Assembly (NCBI RefSeq): GCF_003344535.1
Contig: NZ_QPKS01000005.1
Span: 124,001-188,000 of the forward strand
DNA: 64,000 nt
Origin: Exiguobacterium flavidum
Lineage (GTDB): Bacteria; Bacillota; Bacilli; Exiguobacteriales; Exiguobacteriaceae
Direction of reading: 5' to 3'
Shown: positions 7,346 through 16,661 of the stretch, in pieces
Numbering within the stretch: position 1 is the stretch's first letter
Layout: every line of letters begins with the position of its first letter
Program-made: the position numbers and the translations under genes
Notes under the pieces: model-generated
What the model saw: the letters and a program-made list of their open reading frames with translations, nothing else
Databases searched by the model: none
What the model was told of the DNA's origin: nothing

Positions 7346-10300
7346 CTTGCACCTCCATTTCCGCGCACATGCGTCTCGAACGCACGAAGCATCGCTTCTT
7401 CCGTATTCAATCCTGCATCCGCATATTCAGCCATCAGCCCCGTCACTTTCTCGTATGTCGCAGGTATGACTCTGCGGAAGCCGGAAGACAAGTGATCCCA
7501 GTTTGACAGGATGACGCTCGCCTGCTCGCTTCCTGTCCGTTCAGCATGCTTTCTCAAAAAAGATTTCAACCGGTCCATCTCTTCCGGATCATTGATTGTA
7601 CCGACGGTGACGAGCTCCCTGTTCACATTGCGCTCGAACTGTTTCAAGTCATTCGGGAAGACGTAGGCGACCCCTCCGGACATTCCGGCAGCGAAGTTCC
7701 TGCCGACGTCACCGAGTACGACGACGGCGCCGCCGGTCATATACTCGAGTCCGTGATTTCCGATTCCTTCGACTACGGCGATCGCCCCGCTGTTTCGGAC
7801 AGCGAAGCGTTCACCGGCCCGACCGTTTAGATAGAGCTCTCCGCTCGTCGCACCATACAGTGCGACGTTGCCGGCGATGACATGTTCCGATGCGACATAG
7901 TTGTTTCTCAAAGGAGGCGTGATGCTGATGATACCGCCCGACAACCCCTTGCCGACATAGTCGTTCGCGTCACCCTCGAGCGAAAGCGTGATGCCGCGAG
8001 GGAGAAAAGCCCCGAGGCTTTGACCGGCAGATCCGGTCAGCTGAAGCGTCAACGTATCCGACGCGACTCCGGTCCGGCCGGCTGTTCTCGTCAACATCGC
8101 ACCCGTCTGGGTCCCGATCGCGCGGTCCGTGTTCGTGACCTTGAGTTGGTAGCGCTGACGCTGCTTAAAACCTGTCCCGTCCAAGAGCGGCAAAATCTCC
8201 CGCGCGTCGAACGACGCGTGTGTCCGGTGATCCTGTTGGGATTTCTCGTATCCTGTCTGGGCCTGCAAGAAGAGCGGGCTGAAGTCGAGCGTTTGCGCTT
8301 TCCAGTGACCCCGGTGTTTCGTCGAGGTCGTCAACAGTTCGGTCCGGCCGATCAGTTCGTCGATCGAGCGGCAGCCGAGCAGGGACAACCACTCCCTCAC
8401 TTCCTCCGCTATGAAGCGCATGAAGTGGACGACATGATCCGCTGATCCGGTGAACCTTTCCCGCAGGACAGGATCCTGCGTCGCGACACCGACCGGACAC
8501 GTATCGAGATGGCAAGCACGCATCATGACGCAGCCGACGGCGATGAGCGGTGCAGTCGCGAATCCATATTCGTCGGCACCGAGCATCGCCGCGATGACGA
8601 CATCCCTTCCAGTCAGCAGCTTTCCATCCGTTTCAAGACGGACACGTTCCCGGAGCCCGTTGAGCGCGAGCGTCTGATGCGTCTCCGCTAGTCCAAGTTC
8701 CCACGGCAACCCGGTATGCTGGATGCTCGTCCGCGGGGATGCGCCCGTCCCCCCGTCATGTCCACTGATGACGATGACATCCGCAAGACCCTTGGCAACG
8801 CCAGCAGCAATCGTCCCTACCCCTGCCTTCGCGACGAGCTTGACGCTGATCCGAGCCTCTTCGTTCGCCCGCTTCAAATCATGGATCAGCTGGGCGAGGT
8901 CTTCGATCGAATAGATATCGTGATGCGGCGGTGGCGAGATGAGCGGGACGCCCGGAGTCGAGGCACGGACCCGCGCAATCCATGGATACACCTTCTCGCC
9001 CGGTAACTGTCCGCCCTCCCCGGGCTTTGCACCTTGCGCGACCTTGATCTGAATCTCGTCGGCATGGACGAGATAGTCGCTCGTCACGCCGAACCGGCCA
9101 GAGGCGACCTGCTTCACCCGGCTCATTCGGGAGTCACCGTTCTCGTCAAGGCTGTAACGTTCCTCTTCCTCTCCGCCTTCCCCGCTGTTGCTCTTGCCCC
9201 CAAGCCGGTTCATCGCGATGGCAAGCGTCTCGTGCGCTTCTTTAGAGAGTGAGCCGTAAGACATCGCCCCCGTCTTGAAACGTTTGACGATCGACTCGAC
9301 CGGTTCGACCTCCTCGAGCGGTACGGGCTCGGTCGTCTTGAAACCGAAGAGATGGCGGAGGAACGTCGGACTCTCCTCGTTCACTTGTTCGCTATAACGT
9401 TTGAACAGGGAATAATCACCTTTCCTGCAGGCATGTTGCAAAAGATGGATCGTCGCCGGATTGAAGGCGTGATGTTCACCGCCGCTCCGGTACCGGAAGA
9501 GGCTGCCGGACTCCAAATGTTCCTTCACGCTATCGATTTGCCGTCTCGCCTCCTCCTCGATCAGTTCAAGGGTCATTCCGCTCAGCTGGGAGACCGTGCC
9601 GGTGAAGTACCGGTCGACCACGCCTTGCGAGATTCCGATCGCTTCGAAAATCTGTGCGCCGCGGTAGCTGAACACCGTCGAGATACCCATTTTCGACATG
9701 ACCTTGACGATTCCTTCCGTCACCGCGTTCTGATAACTGTCAGGAAGATTCGTTTTCAACTTTCTTTCGAAAGCTTCCGTAAGTGTCGGATAGACGAGAT
9801 AAGGATAGATTGCGTCTGCGCCATAGCCAAGCAGGACACAGAAGTGATGCACCTCCCTGATTTCCCCTCCTTCCGCGATCAGGCTCACCTTCGTCCGGAG
9901 CCCTTTACGGATCAGATGGTGATGTACCGCACTCGTCGCAAGCAGGATCGGAATCGGCGTCTGCCCGTCCCTTACACCTTTATCGCTCAGGACGATCAGC
10001 TCGACACCAGAGCGGACAGCCATCTCAGCTGCATCGAGCATCATCTCGAGTTCCGTCTCGAGGTTTGATTGGAACAGTGTCGAGAGCGTCAGGGATTTGA
10101 GCCCCGTCTCTTTGAGCGCTTCCCGTTCCCCTGGTGTCAGGACAGGTGTCTTCAGTTGGATACGCCGGCAATTCTGACGCTTCGGAAGGAGCACGTCGCC
10201 TTGTCTCCCCAGCCACGTCGTCGTCGAGGTGACGATTTGTTCGCGCAAGGCGTCGATCGGAGGATTCGTGACCTGAGCGAACAGCTGTTTGAAATAGCGG

Positions 10301-11811
10301 AACAAGGATTGCGGGCGGTCGCTTAATATCGCAAGCGGGATGTCAGTCCCCATCGAACCGACCGGATCCTTCTTCTCCTCGACGAGCGGCATCAGGTAGT
10401 TCTCGATATCCTCACGCGTGTATCCGAACAATCGCTGTTTCCGCGAAAGTTCATCTATCCGCTCCACTTTGTCGCATACAGGCAGCCGGACCTGCTCCTC
10501 CTGAAGCCATTCCGCATACGGGTGCCGCATCGCAAGCTCACTTTTAACGGTCTCATCCGGAATGATTCCACCTTTTTCGAAATCGAGGAGTAACAGCTGC
10601 CCGGGAGCCAGCCTACCTTTTTCGATGATTTCTTCTGAAGGGAAGTCGAGCACTCCGACTTCCGAAGCCAGCATGAAGTGGCCGTCTCGCGTGATGGCGT
10701 AACGTGCCGGACGCAGTCCGTTCCGGTCGAGTGTCGCTCCAATTTGTTTTCCGTTCGAGAAGACGATCGCAGACGGCCCGTCCCATGGCTCCATCAGGCT
10801 GCTGTGGTATTCATAATATGCCTTTTTCGCAGGACGCATCTGAGCATGTTCCCACGGTTCCGGAATGAGCAGCAATGCCGTCTCAGCAAGTGTCAGACCG
10901 GAAAGATATAAAAACTCGAACGCGTTGTCGAGCATCGAGGAATCGCTTCCCGTCTCATCGAGAATCGGCAGCACTTCAAGCGCTCTCCTGCCGAATGTCG
11001 TCTCAGCAAGCCCCTGTTCCCTCGATTTCATCGCCTGAACGTTCCCCTGCAGCGTATTGATTTCCCCATTATGAATCAAATAGCGGTTCGGGTGAGCCCG
11101 TCTCCAGCTCGGGAAGGTGTTCGTACTGAAGCGGGAGTGGACGATCGCAAAAGCTGAGCGGAATCGTTCATCCGACAGGTCGAGATAATAGGACTCGAGT
11201 TGATCGGTCGTCAAAAGTCCTTTGTACACGATCGTCTCGCTCGAGCTGCTGAGCACGTATGCCTCCCCCGCATCAAGGCCGACTTGACGCTCGAACGTGC
11301 GGCGGATGAGGAACAGAGCGCGTTCGAAGGCGATTCCTTCGATTCCGTCTGCCGCGATGAAACACTGGCGAATCATCGGTTGGGTACGTCTCGCCTCATC
11401 GCCGATTCCCGAGGCATCGACCGGTACCGTCCTCCAGGCGATCAGTTTCTGTCCTTCCGTCAAGATGATGGATTCCAGAAGCCGTTCAAGACGCAGCCGT
11501 TCCTTTTCATGGTGTGGCAGAAAAAGCATCAATACGCCATAATCGCCGCGCGGCGGAAGCGTCACATTCGGCAGTGCTTGCCGAAAGAGCTTATCAGGGA
11601 TCTGTGTCATGATTCCGGCACCGTCACCGGTAGCCGCATCACTTCCCTGCCCTCCCCGGTGCTCCATCCGGCAGAGCATCGAGAGTCCTTTTGCGACGAT
11701 TTCATGGCTCGCCATGCCCTTCTTGTGAGCATAGACACCGATGCCGCATGCATCATGCTCATGCCGCGGATCGTACAGCCCCTGCTTTTTCGGCATAGAA
11801 TCAAAAGTCAT
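7342..11811 (-). CDS. gltB: Glutamate synthase large subunit
   Basis: This protein of about 1489 residues makes two glutamates from glutamine and 2-oxoglutarate. The glutaminase (class II amidotransferase) nucleophile is Cys22 (HDACGIG), normally exposed by removal of a short propeptide. The central and synthase barrel domains follow, with KPGEGGQLPG and a 3Fe-4S motif (CHLDTCPVGVATQ), then a C-terminal GXGXG beta-helix. I prefer the ATG at 11811 over the in-frame GTG nine bases upstream, because GGAG is eight bases from the ATG and overlaps the GTG. A divergent promoter region with a dyad and a cre-like site lies upstream. No gltC-type regulator is present in the window. Confidence 0.97.
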   Translation of the reverse strand: MTFDSMPKKQGLYDPRHEHDACGIGVYAHKKGMASHEIVAKGLSMLCRMEHRGGQGSDAATGDGAGIMTQIPDKLFRQALPNVTLPPRGDYGVLMLFLPHHEKERLRLERLLESIILTEGQKLIAWRTVPVDASGIGDEARRTQPMIRQCFIAADGIEGIAFERALFLIRRTFERQVGLDAGEAYVLSSSSETIVYKGLLTTDQLESYYLDLSDERFRSAFAIVHSRFSTNTFPSWRRAHPNRYLIHNGEINTLQGNVQAMKSREQGLAETTFGRRALEVLPILDETGSDSSMLDNAFEFLYLSGLTLAETALLLIPEPWEHAQMRPAKKAYYEYHSSLMEPWDGPSAIVFSNGKQIGATLDRNGLRPARYAITRDGHFMLASEVGVLDFPSEEIIEKGRLAPGQLLLLDFEKGGIIPDETVKSELAMRHPYAEWLQEEQVRLPVCDKVERIDELSRKQRLFGYTREDIENYLMPLVEEKKDPVGSMGTDIPLAILSDRPQSLFRYFKQLFAQVTNPPIDALREQIVTSTTTWLGRQGDVLLPKRQNCRRIQLKTPVLTPGEREALKETGLKSLTLSTLFQSNLETELEMMLDAAEMAVRSGVELIVLSDKGVRDGQTPIPILLATSAVHHHLIRKGLRTKVSLIAEGGEIREVHHFCVLLGYGADAIYPYLVYPTLTEAFERKLKTNLPDSYQNAVTEGIVKVMSKMGISTVFSYRGAQIFEAIGISQGVVDRYFTGTVSQLSGMTLELIEEEARRQIDSVKEHLESGSLFRYRSGGEHHAFNPATIHLLQHACRKGDYSLFKRYSEQVNEESPTFLRHLFGFKTTEPVPLEEVEPVESIVKRFKTGAMSYGSLSKEAHETLAIAMNRLGGKSNSGEGGEEEERYSLDENGDSRMSRVKQVASGRFGVTSDYLVHADEIQIKVAQGAKPGEGGQLPGEKVYPWIARVRASTPGVPLISPPPHHDIYSIEDLAQLIHDLKRANEEARISVKLVAKAGVGTIAAGVAKGLADVIVISGHDGGTGASPRTSIQHTGLPWELGLAETHQTLALNGLRERVRLETDGKLLTGRDVVIAAMLGADEYGFATAPLIAVGCVMMRACHLDTCPVGVATQDPVLRERFTGSADHVVHFMRFIAEEVREWLSLLGCRSIDELIGRTELLTTSTKHRGHWKAQTLDFSPLFLQAQTGYEKSQQDHRTHASFDAREILPLLDGTGFKQRQRYQLKVTNTDRAIGTQTGAMLTRTAGRTGVASDTLTLQLTGSAGQSLGAFLPRGITLSLEGDANDYVGKGLSGGIISITPPLRNNYVASEHVIAGNVALYGATSGELYLNGRAGERFAVRNSGAIAVVEGIGNHGLEYMTGGAVVVLGDVGRNFAAGMSGGVAYVFPNDLKQFERNVNRELVTVGTINDPEEMDRLKSFLRKHAERTGSEQASVILSNWDHLSSGFRRVIPATYEKVTGLMAEYADAGLNTEEAMLRAFETHVRGNGGAR

Positions 11812-11874
11812 CTTCTTCACTCCATCCGTTCGAATTTTCTGTATTTTCTGTTAAAACATAGTTTACATGGATTT

Positions 11875-11902
11875 ATGTTTATTCGCTAGTGCGTATAAAC
11901 AT
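11875..11902. promoter_or_regulatory. 28-bp near-perfect palindrome between gltB and the ABC importer
   Basis: The arms ATGTTTAT and ATAAACAT flank an inner CGC-TAGT-GCG, so 11 of 12 arm positions pair (one T/T mismatch). It is followed by six T on the plus strand, but no plus-strand gene ends here, so an operator for a dimeric regulator is more likely than a terminator. It lies 64 bp from gltB and about 200 bp from the importer. Confidence 0.5.
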
Positions 11903-11933
11903 TTTTTCGATTTATTGAGGTCACAAATATCTT

Positions 11934-11947
11934 TGCAAACGCTTACA
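11934..11947 (+). promoter_or_regulatory. Candidate cre between gltB and the ABC importer
   Basis: TGCAAACGCTTACA differs from the CcpA consensus TGWAARCGYTWNCW only at the third base. It lies 123 bp upstream of gltB and about 150 bp upstream of the binding-protein gene, so it could serve either promoter. Direct control by CcpA is inference. Confidence 0.5.
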
Positions 11948-12098
11948 TATATTATGAATATATATCCATTATTTTGTCGTTTCATCCATTTACTGCACCC
12001 CCGCATCAAGTAAGAAAGAAAACATTGCATCATCCGTTCCTCGAATGCTATTTTTATGGGTGGAGATCATGTTAGCAATTATGGAAAGAGGTCGACAG

Positions 12099-12935
12099 AT
12101 GAGAAAGAAAACCAGTATCATCAGCGGATTGCTGATCAGTTCTGCGCTAGTGCTCGGAGCATGTGGAGCAGAAGAGGAAAAGAGTGCGTTCGATACGATC
12201 AAGAAGGATGGCCTGACGGTCGCGACGGCCGGAACGCTTTATCCTACGTCCTACCACGATGAGGAGACGAACAAGTTGACCGGGTATGATGTCGAGGTCG
12301 TCAAGGAAATCGCCAAGCGGATCGATGTGAAGGTCACGTTCAAGGAAATGGGCTTTGACGGCATGTTGACGAGCGTCGACAGCGGCCAGGTCGACCTTGC
12401 CGCAAACGATATCACGATTACCGATGAGCGGAAGACGAAGTTCTCTTTCTCGCAGCCGTATAAGTACACATACGGGACTGCAATCGTCCGGAAAAGTGAC
12501 CTGTCAGGCATTTCATCGATCGAGGACCTGAAAGGGAAACGGGCAGCAGGAGAGGCGACGACGACTTACATGGCGATCGCGAAGAAATATGGTGCCGAAG
12601 AGGTGACATACGACAATGCTACGAACGACCAGTATTTACGTGATGTCTCGACGGGACGGACAGACGTCATCCTGAACGACTATTACCTCCAGACTCTCGC
12701 CCTTGCCTACTTCAAGGATCTCGATATCACGATCCACCCCGATATCGCCTACAATCCGAGCGAAGTCGGTCTGATCATGGATCTCGACAACAAGGAGCTT
12801 CAATCCGAGGTGAACGCCGCGCTGACAGAAATGAAGAAGGACGGGACATTGGCTAAGTTATCCAAGACATTCTATGCCGACCAGGATGTCTCCGTCATCC
12901 CGAACGTCAAGACGACCATCGTAGATGTGAAATAA
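12099..12935 (+). CDS. Polar amino-acid ABC transporter binding lipoprotein
   Basis: This 278-residue solute-binding protein of the SBP-bac-3 family is exported and lipid-anchored. The signal peptide has a clear lipobox, LGAC, with Cys22 as the anchor. The mature part has the typical beginning (DTIKKDGLTVATAGTLYPTS, then LTGYDVEVVKEIAKR) and the GMLTSVDSGQVDLAAND segment. It resembles cystine-binding TcyA/TcyK proteins, but the ligand cannot be fixed by eye. An earlier in-frame ATG at 12045 is rejected: AGAGG lies seven bases before 12099, and the signal peptide starts there. The permease gene follows four bases after the stop. Confidence 0.9.
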   Translation: MRKKTSIISGLLISSALVLGACGAEEEKSAFDTIKKDGLTVATAGTLYPTSYHDEETNKLTGYDVEVVKEIAKRIDVKVTFKEMGFDGMLTSVDSGQVDLAANDITITDERKTKFSFSQPYKYTYGTAIVRKSDLSGISSIEDLKGKRAAGEATTTYMAIAKKYGAEEVTYDNATNDQYLRDVSTGRTDVILNDYYLQTLALAYFKDLDITIHPDIAYNPSEVGLIMDLDNKELQSEVNAALTEMKKDGTLAKLSKTFYADQDVSVIPNVKTTIVDVK

Positions 12936-12939
12936 TCCG

Positions 12940-13617
12940 ATGACACGCATTGATTGGGGTTCGATCATCGATATGCGCCTGGCGATGGATTCATTGCCTT
13001 ATATCCTTGGTGGACTCGGGCATACGCTTTGGATTTCGCTTGTCAGCATGGGGATGGGTCTATTGATCGGTCTGCCTCTTGCGATCGGCAGGAGGTCTCG
13101 CTTCATCATGCCCCGGCTCGTCTCTCGCATGTATATCTCGTTCATGCGCGGGGTGCCGATCCTCGTGCTGCTATTCATGCTGTATTACGGGTTCCCGATC
13201 ATCGGAATCGAGTTCGATGCTTTGACTGCCGCGATTCTCGGATTCGGCTTGAGCAGTGCCGCCTTCATTGCGGAAATCATCCGGGCAGCTATCGGATCAA
13301 TCGACCGCGGACAAAACGAAGCCGCCTTGTCGCTCGGTCTATCTAGAAGCCGTATTTTGTTCGGCATCATCGTACCGCAGGCATCACGGGTCGCGATTCC
13401 GCCTTTGTCGAACGTTCTGCTCGACTTGGTGAAGGCATCCTCTTTGGCTGCGATGATCACCGTTCCGGAGATCTTCCAGCGTGCAAAGATCATCGGCGGC
13501 AGGGAATTCGACTACATGACCGTCTATATCGTCGTCGCATGCGTCTACTGGGGAATCTGCGTCTTCATATCGGCGATTCAGGATTTTCTCGAAAGACGAT
13601 TCTCCCGCTATTTGTGA
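12940..13617 (+). CDS. Polar amino-acid ABC transporter permease
   Basis: This 225-residue HisM/GlnP-type permease has about five membrane segments and the cytoplasmic EAA loop (EAALSLGLSRSRILFGIIVP, about residues 127-146) that docks the ATPase. It starts four bases after the binding-protein stop without a strong Shine-Dalgarno of its own, so translational coupling is likely. A terminator follows directly, and the next gene is unrelated and convergent. The pair therefore lacks the expected ATP-binding subunit, which must be borrowed from elsewhere in the genome. Confidence 0.92.
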   Translation: MTRIDWGSIIDMRLAMDSLPYILGGLGHTLWISLVSMGMGLLIGLPLAIGRRSRFIMPRLVSRMYISFMRGVPILVLLFMLYYGFPIIGIEFDALTAAILGFGLSSAAFIAEIIRAAIGSIDRGQNEAALSLGLSRSRILFGIIVPQASRVAIPPLSNVLLDLVKASSLAAMITVPEIFQRAKIIGGREFDYMTVYIVVACVYWGICVFISAIQDFLERRFSRYL

Positions 13618-13636
13618 ACCCTAGCCTGATCAATTC

Positions 13637-13695
13637 AAAAAGCGCATCGCAGCTGATCCCCTTTCTCAATTTAGGGGGCAGGACGATGCGCTTTT
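13637..13695. terminator. Bidirectional terminator between convergent genes
   Basis: Arms AAAAGCGCATCG and CGATGCGCTTTT, enclosing an inner CCCCT/AGGGG pairing, give a long stem with A and T runs on both sides. It serves both the ABC permease gene and the convergent EAL gene. Confidence 0.85.
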
Positions 13696-13730
13696 ATTGT
13701 TGTTCATATTTCAGACTTCCGGACTTTCGT

Positions 13731-14960
13731 CTAGCTCGTCAACAATTCCCGCCAACTTTCGGCCCGGAGCGGTTTATGGAATAGATACCCCTGGAATCGA
13801 TCACAGCCGAGGCTTCGTACGAGGGCCGCCTCCTCCTCATTTTCTATACCTTCCGCTACGATCGTCTTGCCGAGTCGTTTGCCGAGCAGGACGATCGTCT
13901 CGATCACGGCACGCTTCGTTTTGGAGTTGTGGGATGAAGCGATGAGTTCCCTTGGGATCTTCAATTGCTGGACCGGCAATCGTGACAGCGTCTGCAGCGA
14001 AGAATAGCCCATCCCAAAATCATCCAGGGCGATGTTGACGCCGAGGGCTTGCAACGACTTCAGCCGCTCTACGATCCTCTCCTCTTCCTCGAAAGCGACG
14101 TGTTCCGTCAACTCGATTTCAAGCAATGAGGCGTCGAGTTCCGTGTCAGCCAGTGTTTGAACGACTTCTTCGAAGAAGTCCGGCTGAATGACCTGCCATG
14201 GCGAGATGTTGACAGCGATCGTAAGGCGCTTCCCCGTCTCGTCGCACCACGCCTTGCACTGAAGGCATGCCTCGTACAGGACATGGCGTCCGATCCGCTC
14301 GATGAAGCGGGTCCCTTCGGCGATCGGAATGAATTCTGAAGGAGGAATGAGTCCAAATACCGGGTGTTGCCAACGTAGGAGCGCTTCTGCCCCGGTGATC
14401 AGCCCGGTCTTGATATCGATTTGTGGCTGGTAGACGAGATAGAACTGTTTTTCCAAATCGCTTTCGTAGAAAGCCCTCTTCAGCTGCACTGTCCGTTTTC
14501 TTGAGCGGACGGCATCAGCCGAGGAAACGAGAAACGTTCCCCGACGACTCTTCTTCGTGTCGCTCAAAGCCACTTTCGCGGCAATCAGGCTCTGTTCCGT
14601 CGTCATGACGGAAGCGACCTCTGCAATCCCGATGCTCGCCGTCAGCATCACCTTATCACTCTTGATGTAGATCGGTTCTGTGATGGTTCCCAGTATGTCT
14701 GCGGCCAGCTCCTCCTTATCGGCACTGTCGATGTCGGCGAACATGAGAAAGGCGCTTCCGTCCGCCTTTCCGATACGGTGCTTCGGGAAGCGGTAAGCAA
14801 GTCTTGCGACAAGCAATTGCAGGACGAAATCTCCTTTTTTGTAACCATACGTCTCATTGATCATCTCAAAATCGTCGAGATCGATCAACAGCAGGACACC
14901 GTCCTGCAATGGTTCTAACCTCGACGCCGAGACGATATCGATGAATTTCGCGCTATCCAA
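13731..14960 (-). CDS. Degenerate GGDEF plus EAL-domain phosphodiesterase
   Basis: This 409-residue soluble protein probably hydrolyses cyclic-di-GMP. The N-terminal GGDEF-fold domain (to about 160) is inactive: the signature reads GKADGSAF. The EAL domain (about 170-409) keeps EALLRW, the Asn of NISPWQ, the Glu of ELTEH, the paired Asp of DDFGMGYSS, the Lys of LKIPRELI, the Glu of AEGIEN and the Gln of QGYLFHKP. The usual KID triplet is KIP, losing a conserved Asp next to the catalytic Lys. The start is probably TTG, eight bases after GGGGG. It stands alone, with no transmembrane or sensor domain, so regulation may act through the degenerate GGDEF domain. Confidence 0.9.
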   Translation of the reverse strand: MDSAKFIDIVSASRLEPLQDGVLLLIDLDDFEMINETYGYKKGDFVLQLLVARLAYRFPKHRIGKADGSAFLMFADIDSADKEELAADILGTITEPIYIKSDKVMLTASIGIAEVASVMTTEQSLIAAKVALSDTKKSRRGTFLVSSADAVRSRKRTVQLKRAFYESDLEKQFYLVYQPQIDIKTGLITGAEALLRWQHPVFGLIPPSEFIPIAEGTRFIERIGRHVLYEACLQCKAWCDETGKRLTIAVNISPWQVIQPDFFEEVVQTLADTELDASLLEIELTEHVAFEEEERIVERLKSLQALGVNIALDDFGMGYSSLQTLSRLPVQQLKIPRELIASSHNSKTKRAVIETIVLLGKRLGKTIVAEGIENEEEAALVRSLGCDRFQGYLFHKPLRAESWRELLTS

Positions 14961-15118
14961 CGGACATCACCCCCGGTCTCTTCCGAATGACGAGTGGAGC
15001 ATGAAAGGAAAAGTTCGTCATATGTGTTCGATCGCATTCATCGTATCTTCTGTCGTTCCTTTCATTTACGATCGTCCTCCTCTCGTCAGCATTTCTTTCC
15101 ATCAATCGTGTAAACAAC

Positions 15119-15892
15119 TCACACTTGTCGCTTCATCTCATATTGTCTGATGTTCGATTCCGTCCATCCCGCCTGAACGAGTGATCGCTGCAGATCAGTG
15201 TCGGTCGTATGGAAGTGAAACGTCTCGTACGGAAGCGAACAGACTTCATCCAGTAACTGTATGATTCCGCCTTCCTGCGCGCGCGCCTCGAGAATCTGGC
15301 CATTCTTGACGGCTGCCGCACCGTCCCCCCCCCGATAGAACGATGGTTCGATGTGATGCATCGCTTGTGCATCCCGTTGCCAGATCGGTTTTTCCGAAAG
15401 TTCGACAGAGGAGTATGCAGACCAGGACACTTCTTCGAGCGAACTCGATGCCGTGCGCCGCGGTCTTGAATAATAGCGGATTTCACGATTGATCGTGTAT
15501 CCGTTCTTTTCATAGAAGGCGAGTGCCCGGTCATTGCCGATGATCACCTCAAGGAACAGGATGTCAAATCCATGCTTCGATGCATGTTCCTTTTGCCGGT
15601 CGAATAATCGTTGTGCTATCCGAGCCTTTCTGTACTCCGGTGCGACCGCGAGACCTCCGCATCTCAACACACGCTCCCCGTCGATTTCCTTCAGTCCGTT
15701 CAGCCAGATGCCGACCGGCTCTTTCCCGTCATACGCCAGGAAAGAATGTTCCAATTCATTGTGATCACGTCTCATGATCCGCTCGACGAACTCCTCGTAC
15801 GTCAATTGCATCGGGATCATATAATCGCTGAAGCCTTTCGTAAAGGCCGTATATGTATCCTCAAGCGAGTCTGCTCGTTTGATTTCAATCAT
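15119..15892 (-). CDS. GNAT-family N-acetyltransferase
   Basis: This 257-residue protein has one clear acetyl-CoA domain in the N-terminal half: GGLAVAPEYRKARIAQRLFDR (split across the CoA loop) and the NDRALAFYEKNGYTI motif B. The C-terminal 100 residues form a second, divergent GNAT-like half (SAYSSVELSEKPIW..). The substrate is unknown. The start at 15892 is chosen because GGGAG lies eight bases ahead; an in-frame ATG five codons upstream lacks one. The gene is monocistronic. Confidence 0.85.
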   Translation of the reverse strand: MIEIKRADSLEDTYTAFTKGFSDYMIPMQLTYEEFVERIMRRDHNELEHSFLAYDGKEPVGIWLNGLKEIDGERVLRCGGLAVAPEYRKARIAQRLFDRQKEHASKHGFDILFLEVIIGNDRALAFYEKNGYTINREIRYYSRPRRTASSSLEEVSWSAYSSVELSEKPIWQRDAQAMHHIEPSFYRGGDGAAAVKNGQILEARAQEGGIIQLLDEVCSLPYETFHFHTTDTDLQRSLVQAGWTESNIRQYEMKRQV

Positions 15893-16026
15893 CTTCGACA
15901 CTCCCATTCTGATTTCAATTTCTTCTCCACCCCTTTATTTCGCCAACAGTTTCTCGATTCCTCTACCCGTGTCAGTTTGAGAGGGAACGGGTAAAGGAAC
16001 GTATTCTTCAAAAAGGAAGTGATATG

Positions 16027-16656
16027 ATGTCCACCCTGCTATTCATAGAGGCGAACGACACCGTCAATCAGCCCCAAAGTGTGAGCTCGATGCTGAATGA
16101 GACATTCCTCGAGTCATACCGAAAAAATCATCCGGAAGACAGAATCGTCTCGCTCAACCTGTTCGAGGAACGTCTTCCCTTTTTTGATTTGAAGCTCGCG
16201 GCGTCCGCCTCGAAAATGTTCAAAGGCGTTCCCTTGACACCGGAGGAGGAGCTCGGCGCGAAGCAGGTCCATCAGTATCTTGACGGCTTCCTGGAGGCGG
16301 ACAAAATCGTCTTCTCCTTCCCGATGTGGAATCTCACCGTGCCTGCTCCACTTCACAACTACATGGACTACCTGGCGCAGGCTGGACGAACGTTCAGATA
16401 CACGCCGGAAGGATCGATCGGATTGGTAGAAGGCAAGAAGGTGATGCTCATCCATTCGCGAGGCGGTAATTATTCGGAAGGCGAAAAAAGTCAAACCGAC
16501 CACGCACTCCGTTATATGACTGACCTGTTGCACTTCTTCGGAGTGAACGATGTGGAATCGATCGTACTCGAGGGACACCAGCAAAACCCTGAGGAAGCGG
16601 ATGGACTAATTAAAAATGCCGTCTCAGCGTGTGAGACGGCAGGGAAAACATTCTGA
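16027..16656 (+). CDS. azoR: FMN-dependent NADH-azoreductase
   Basis: This 209-residue flavodoxin-fold enzyme reduces azo bonds and quinones with NADH through FMN. It shows the family order: a beta strand LLFIEANDTVN, SVSSMLNETFLESY, then FSFPMWNLTVPAPLHNYMDY for the FMN isoalloxazine contact, and HSRGGNYSEG for the FMN ring. Length is typical. Two adjacent ATGs occur; the second (16027) is better spaced from GGAAG. The gene is monocistronic. Its last codons contain the hairpin that terminates the convergent regulator gene. Confidence 0.92.
   Translation: MSTLLFIEANDTVNQPQSVSSMLNETFLESYRKNHPEDRIVSLNLFEERLPFFDLKLAASASKMFKGVPLTPEEELGAKQVHQYLDGFLEADKIVFSFPMWNLTVPAPLHNYMDYLAQAGRTFRYTPEGSIGLVEGKKVMLIHSRGGNYSEGEKSQTDHALRYMTDLLHFFGVNDVESIVLEGHQQNPEEADGLIKNAVSACETAGKTF
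16612..16640 (-). terminator. Terminator of the HTH-TPR regulator inside azoR
   Basis: A perfect 9-bp stem GCCGTCTCA/TGAGACGGC is followed on the minus strand by ATTTTTAATT. It is encoded within the last 15 codons of the convergent azoR gene. It terminates the regulator gene that ends at 16662. Confidence 0.75.
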
Positions 16657-16661
16657 ACTGG

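Noticed and set aside
5966-7495. A 509-codon plus-strand open frame opposite gltD
   Set aside because: It is antisense to a fully recognised enzyme, with an Arg-rich composition and no ribosome site; it arises from the codon bias of gltD.
11849-11867. TGTTAAAACATAGTTTACA dyad upstream of gltB resembling a TnrA/GlnR box
   Set aside because: The half sites are nine bases apart rather than seven, so it does not fit the consensus, although another role is possible.
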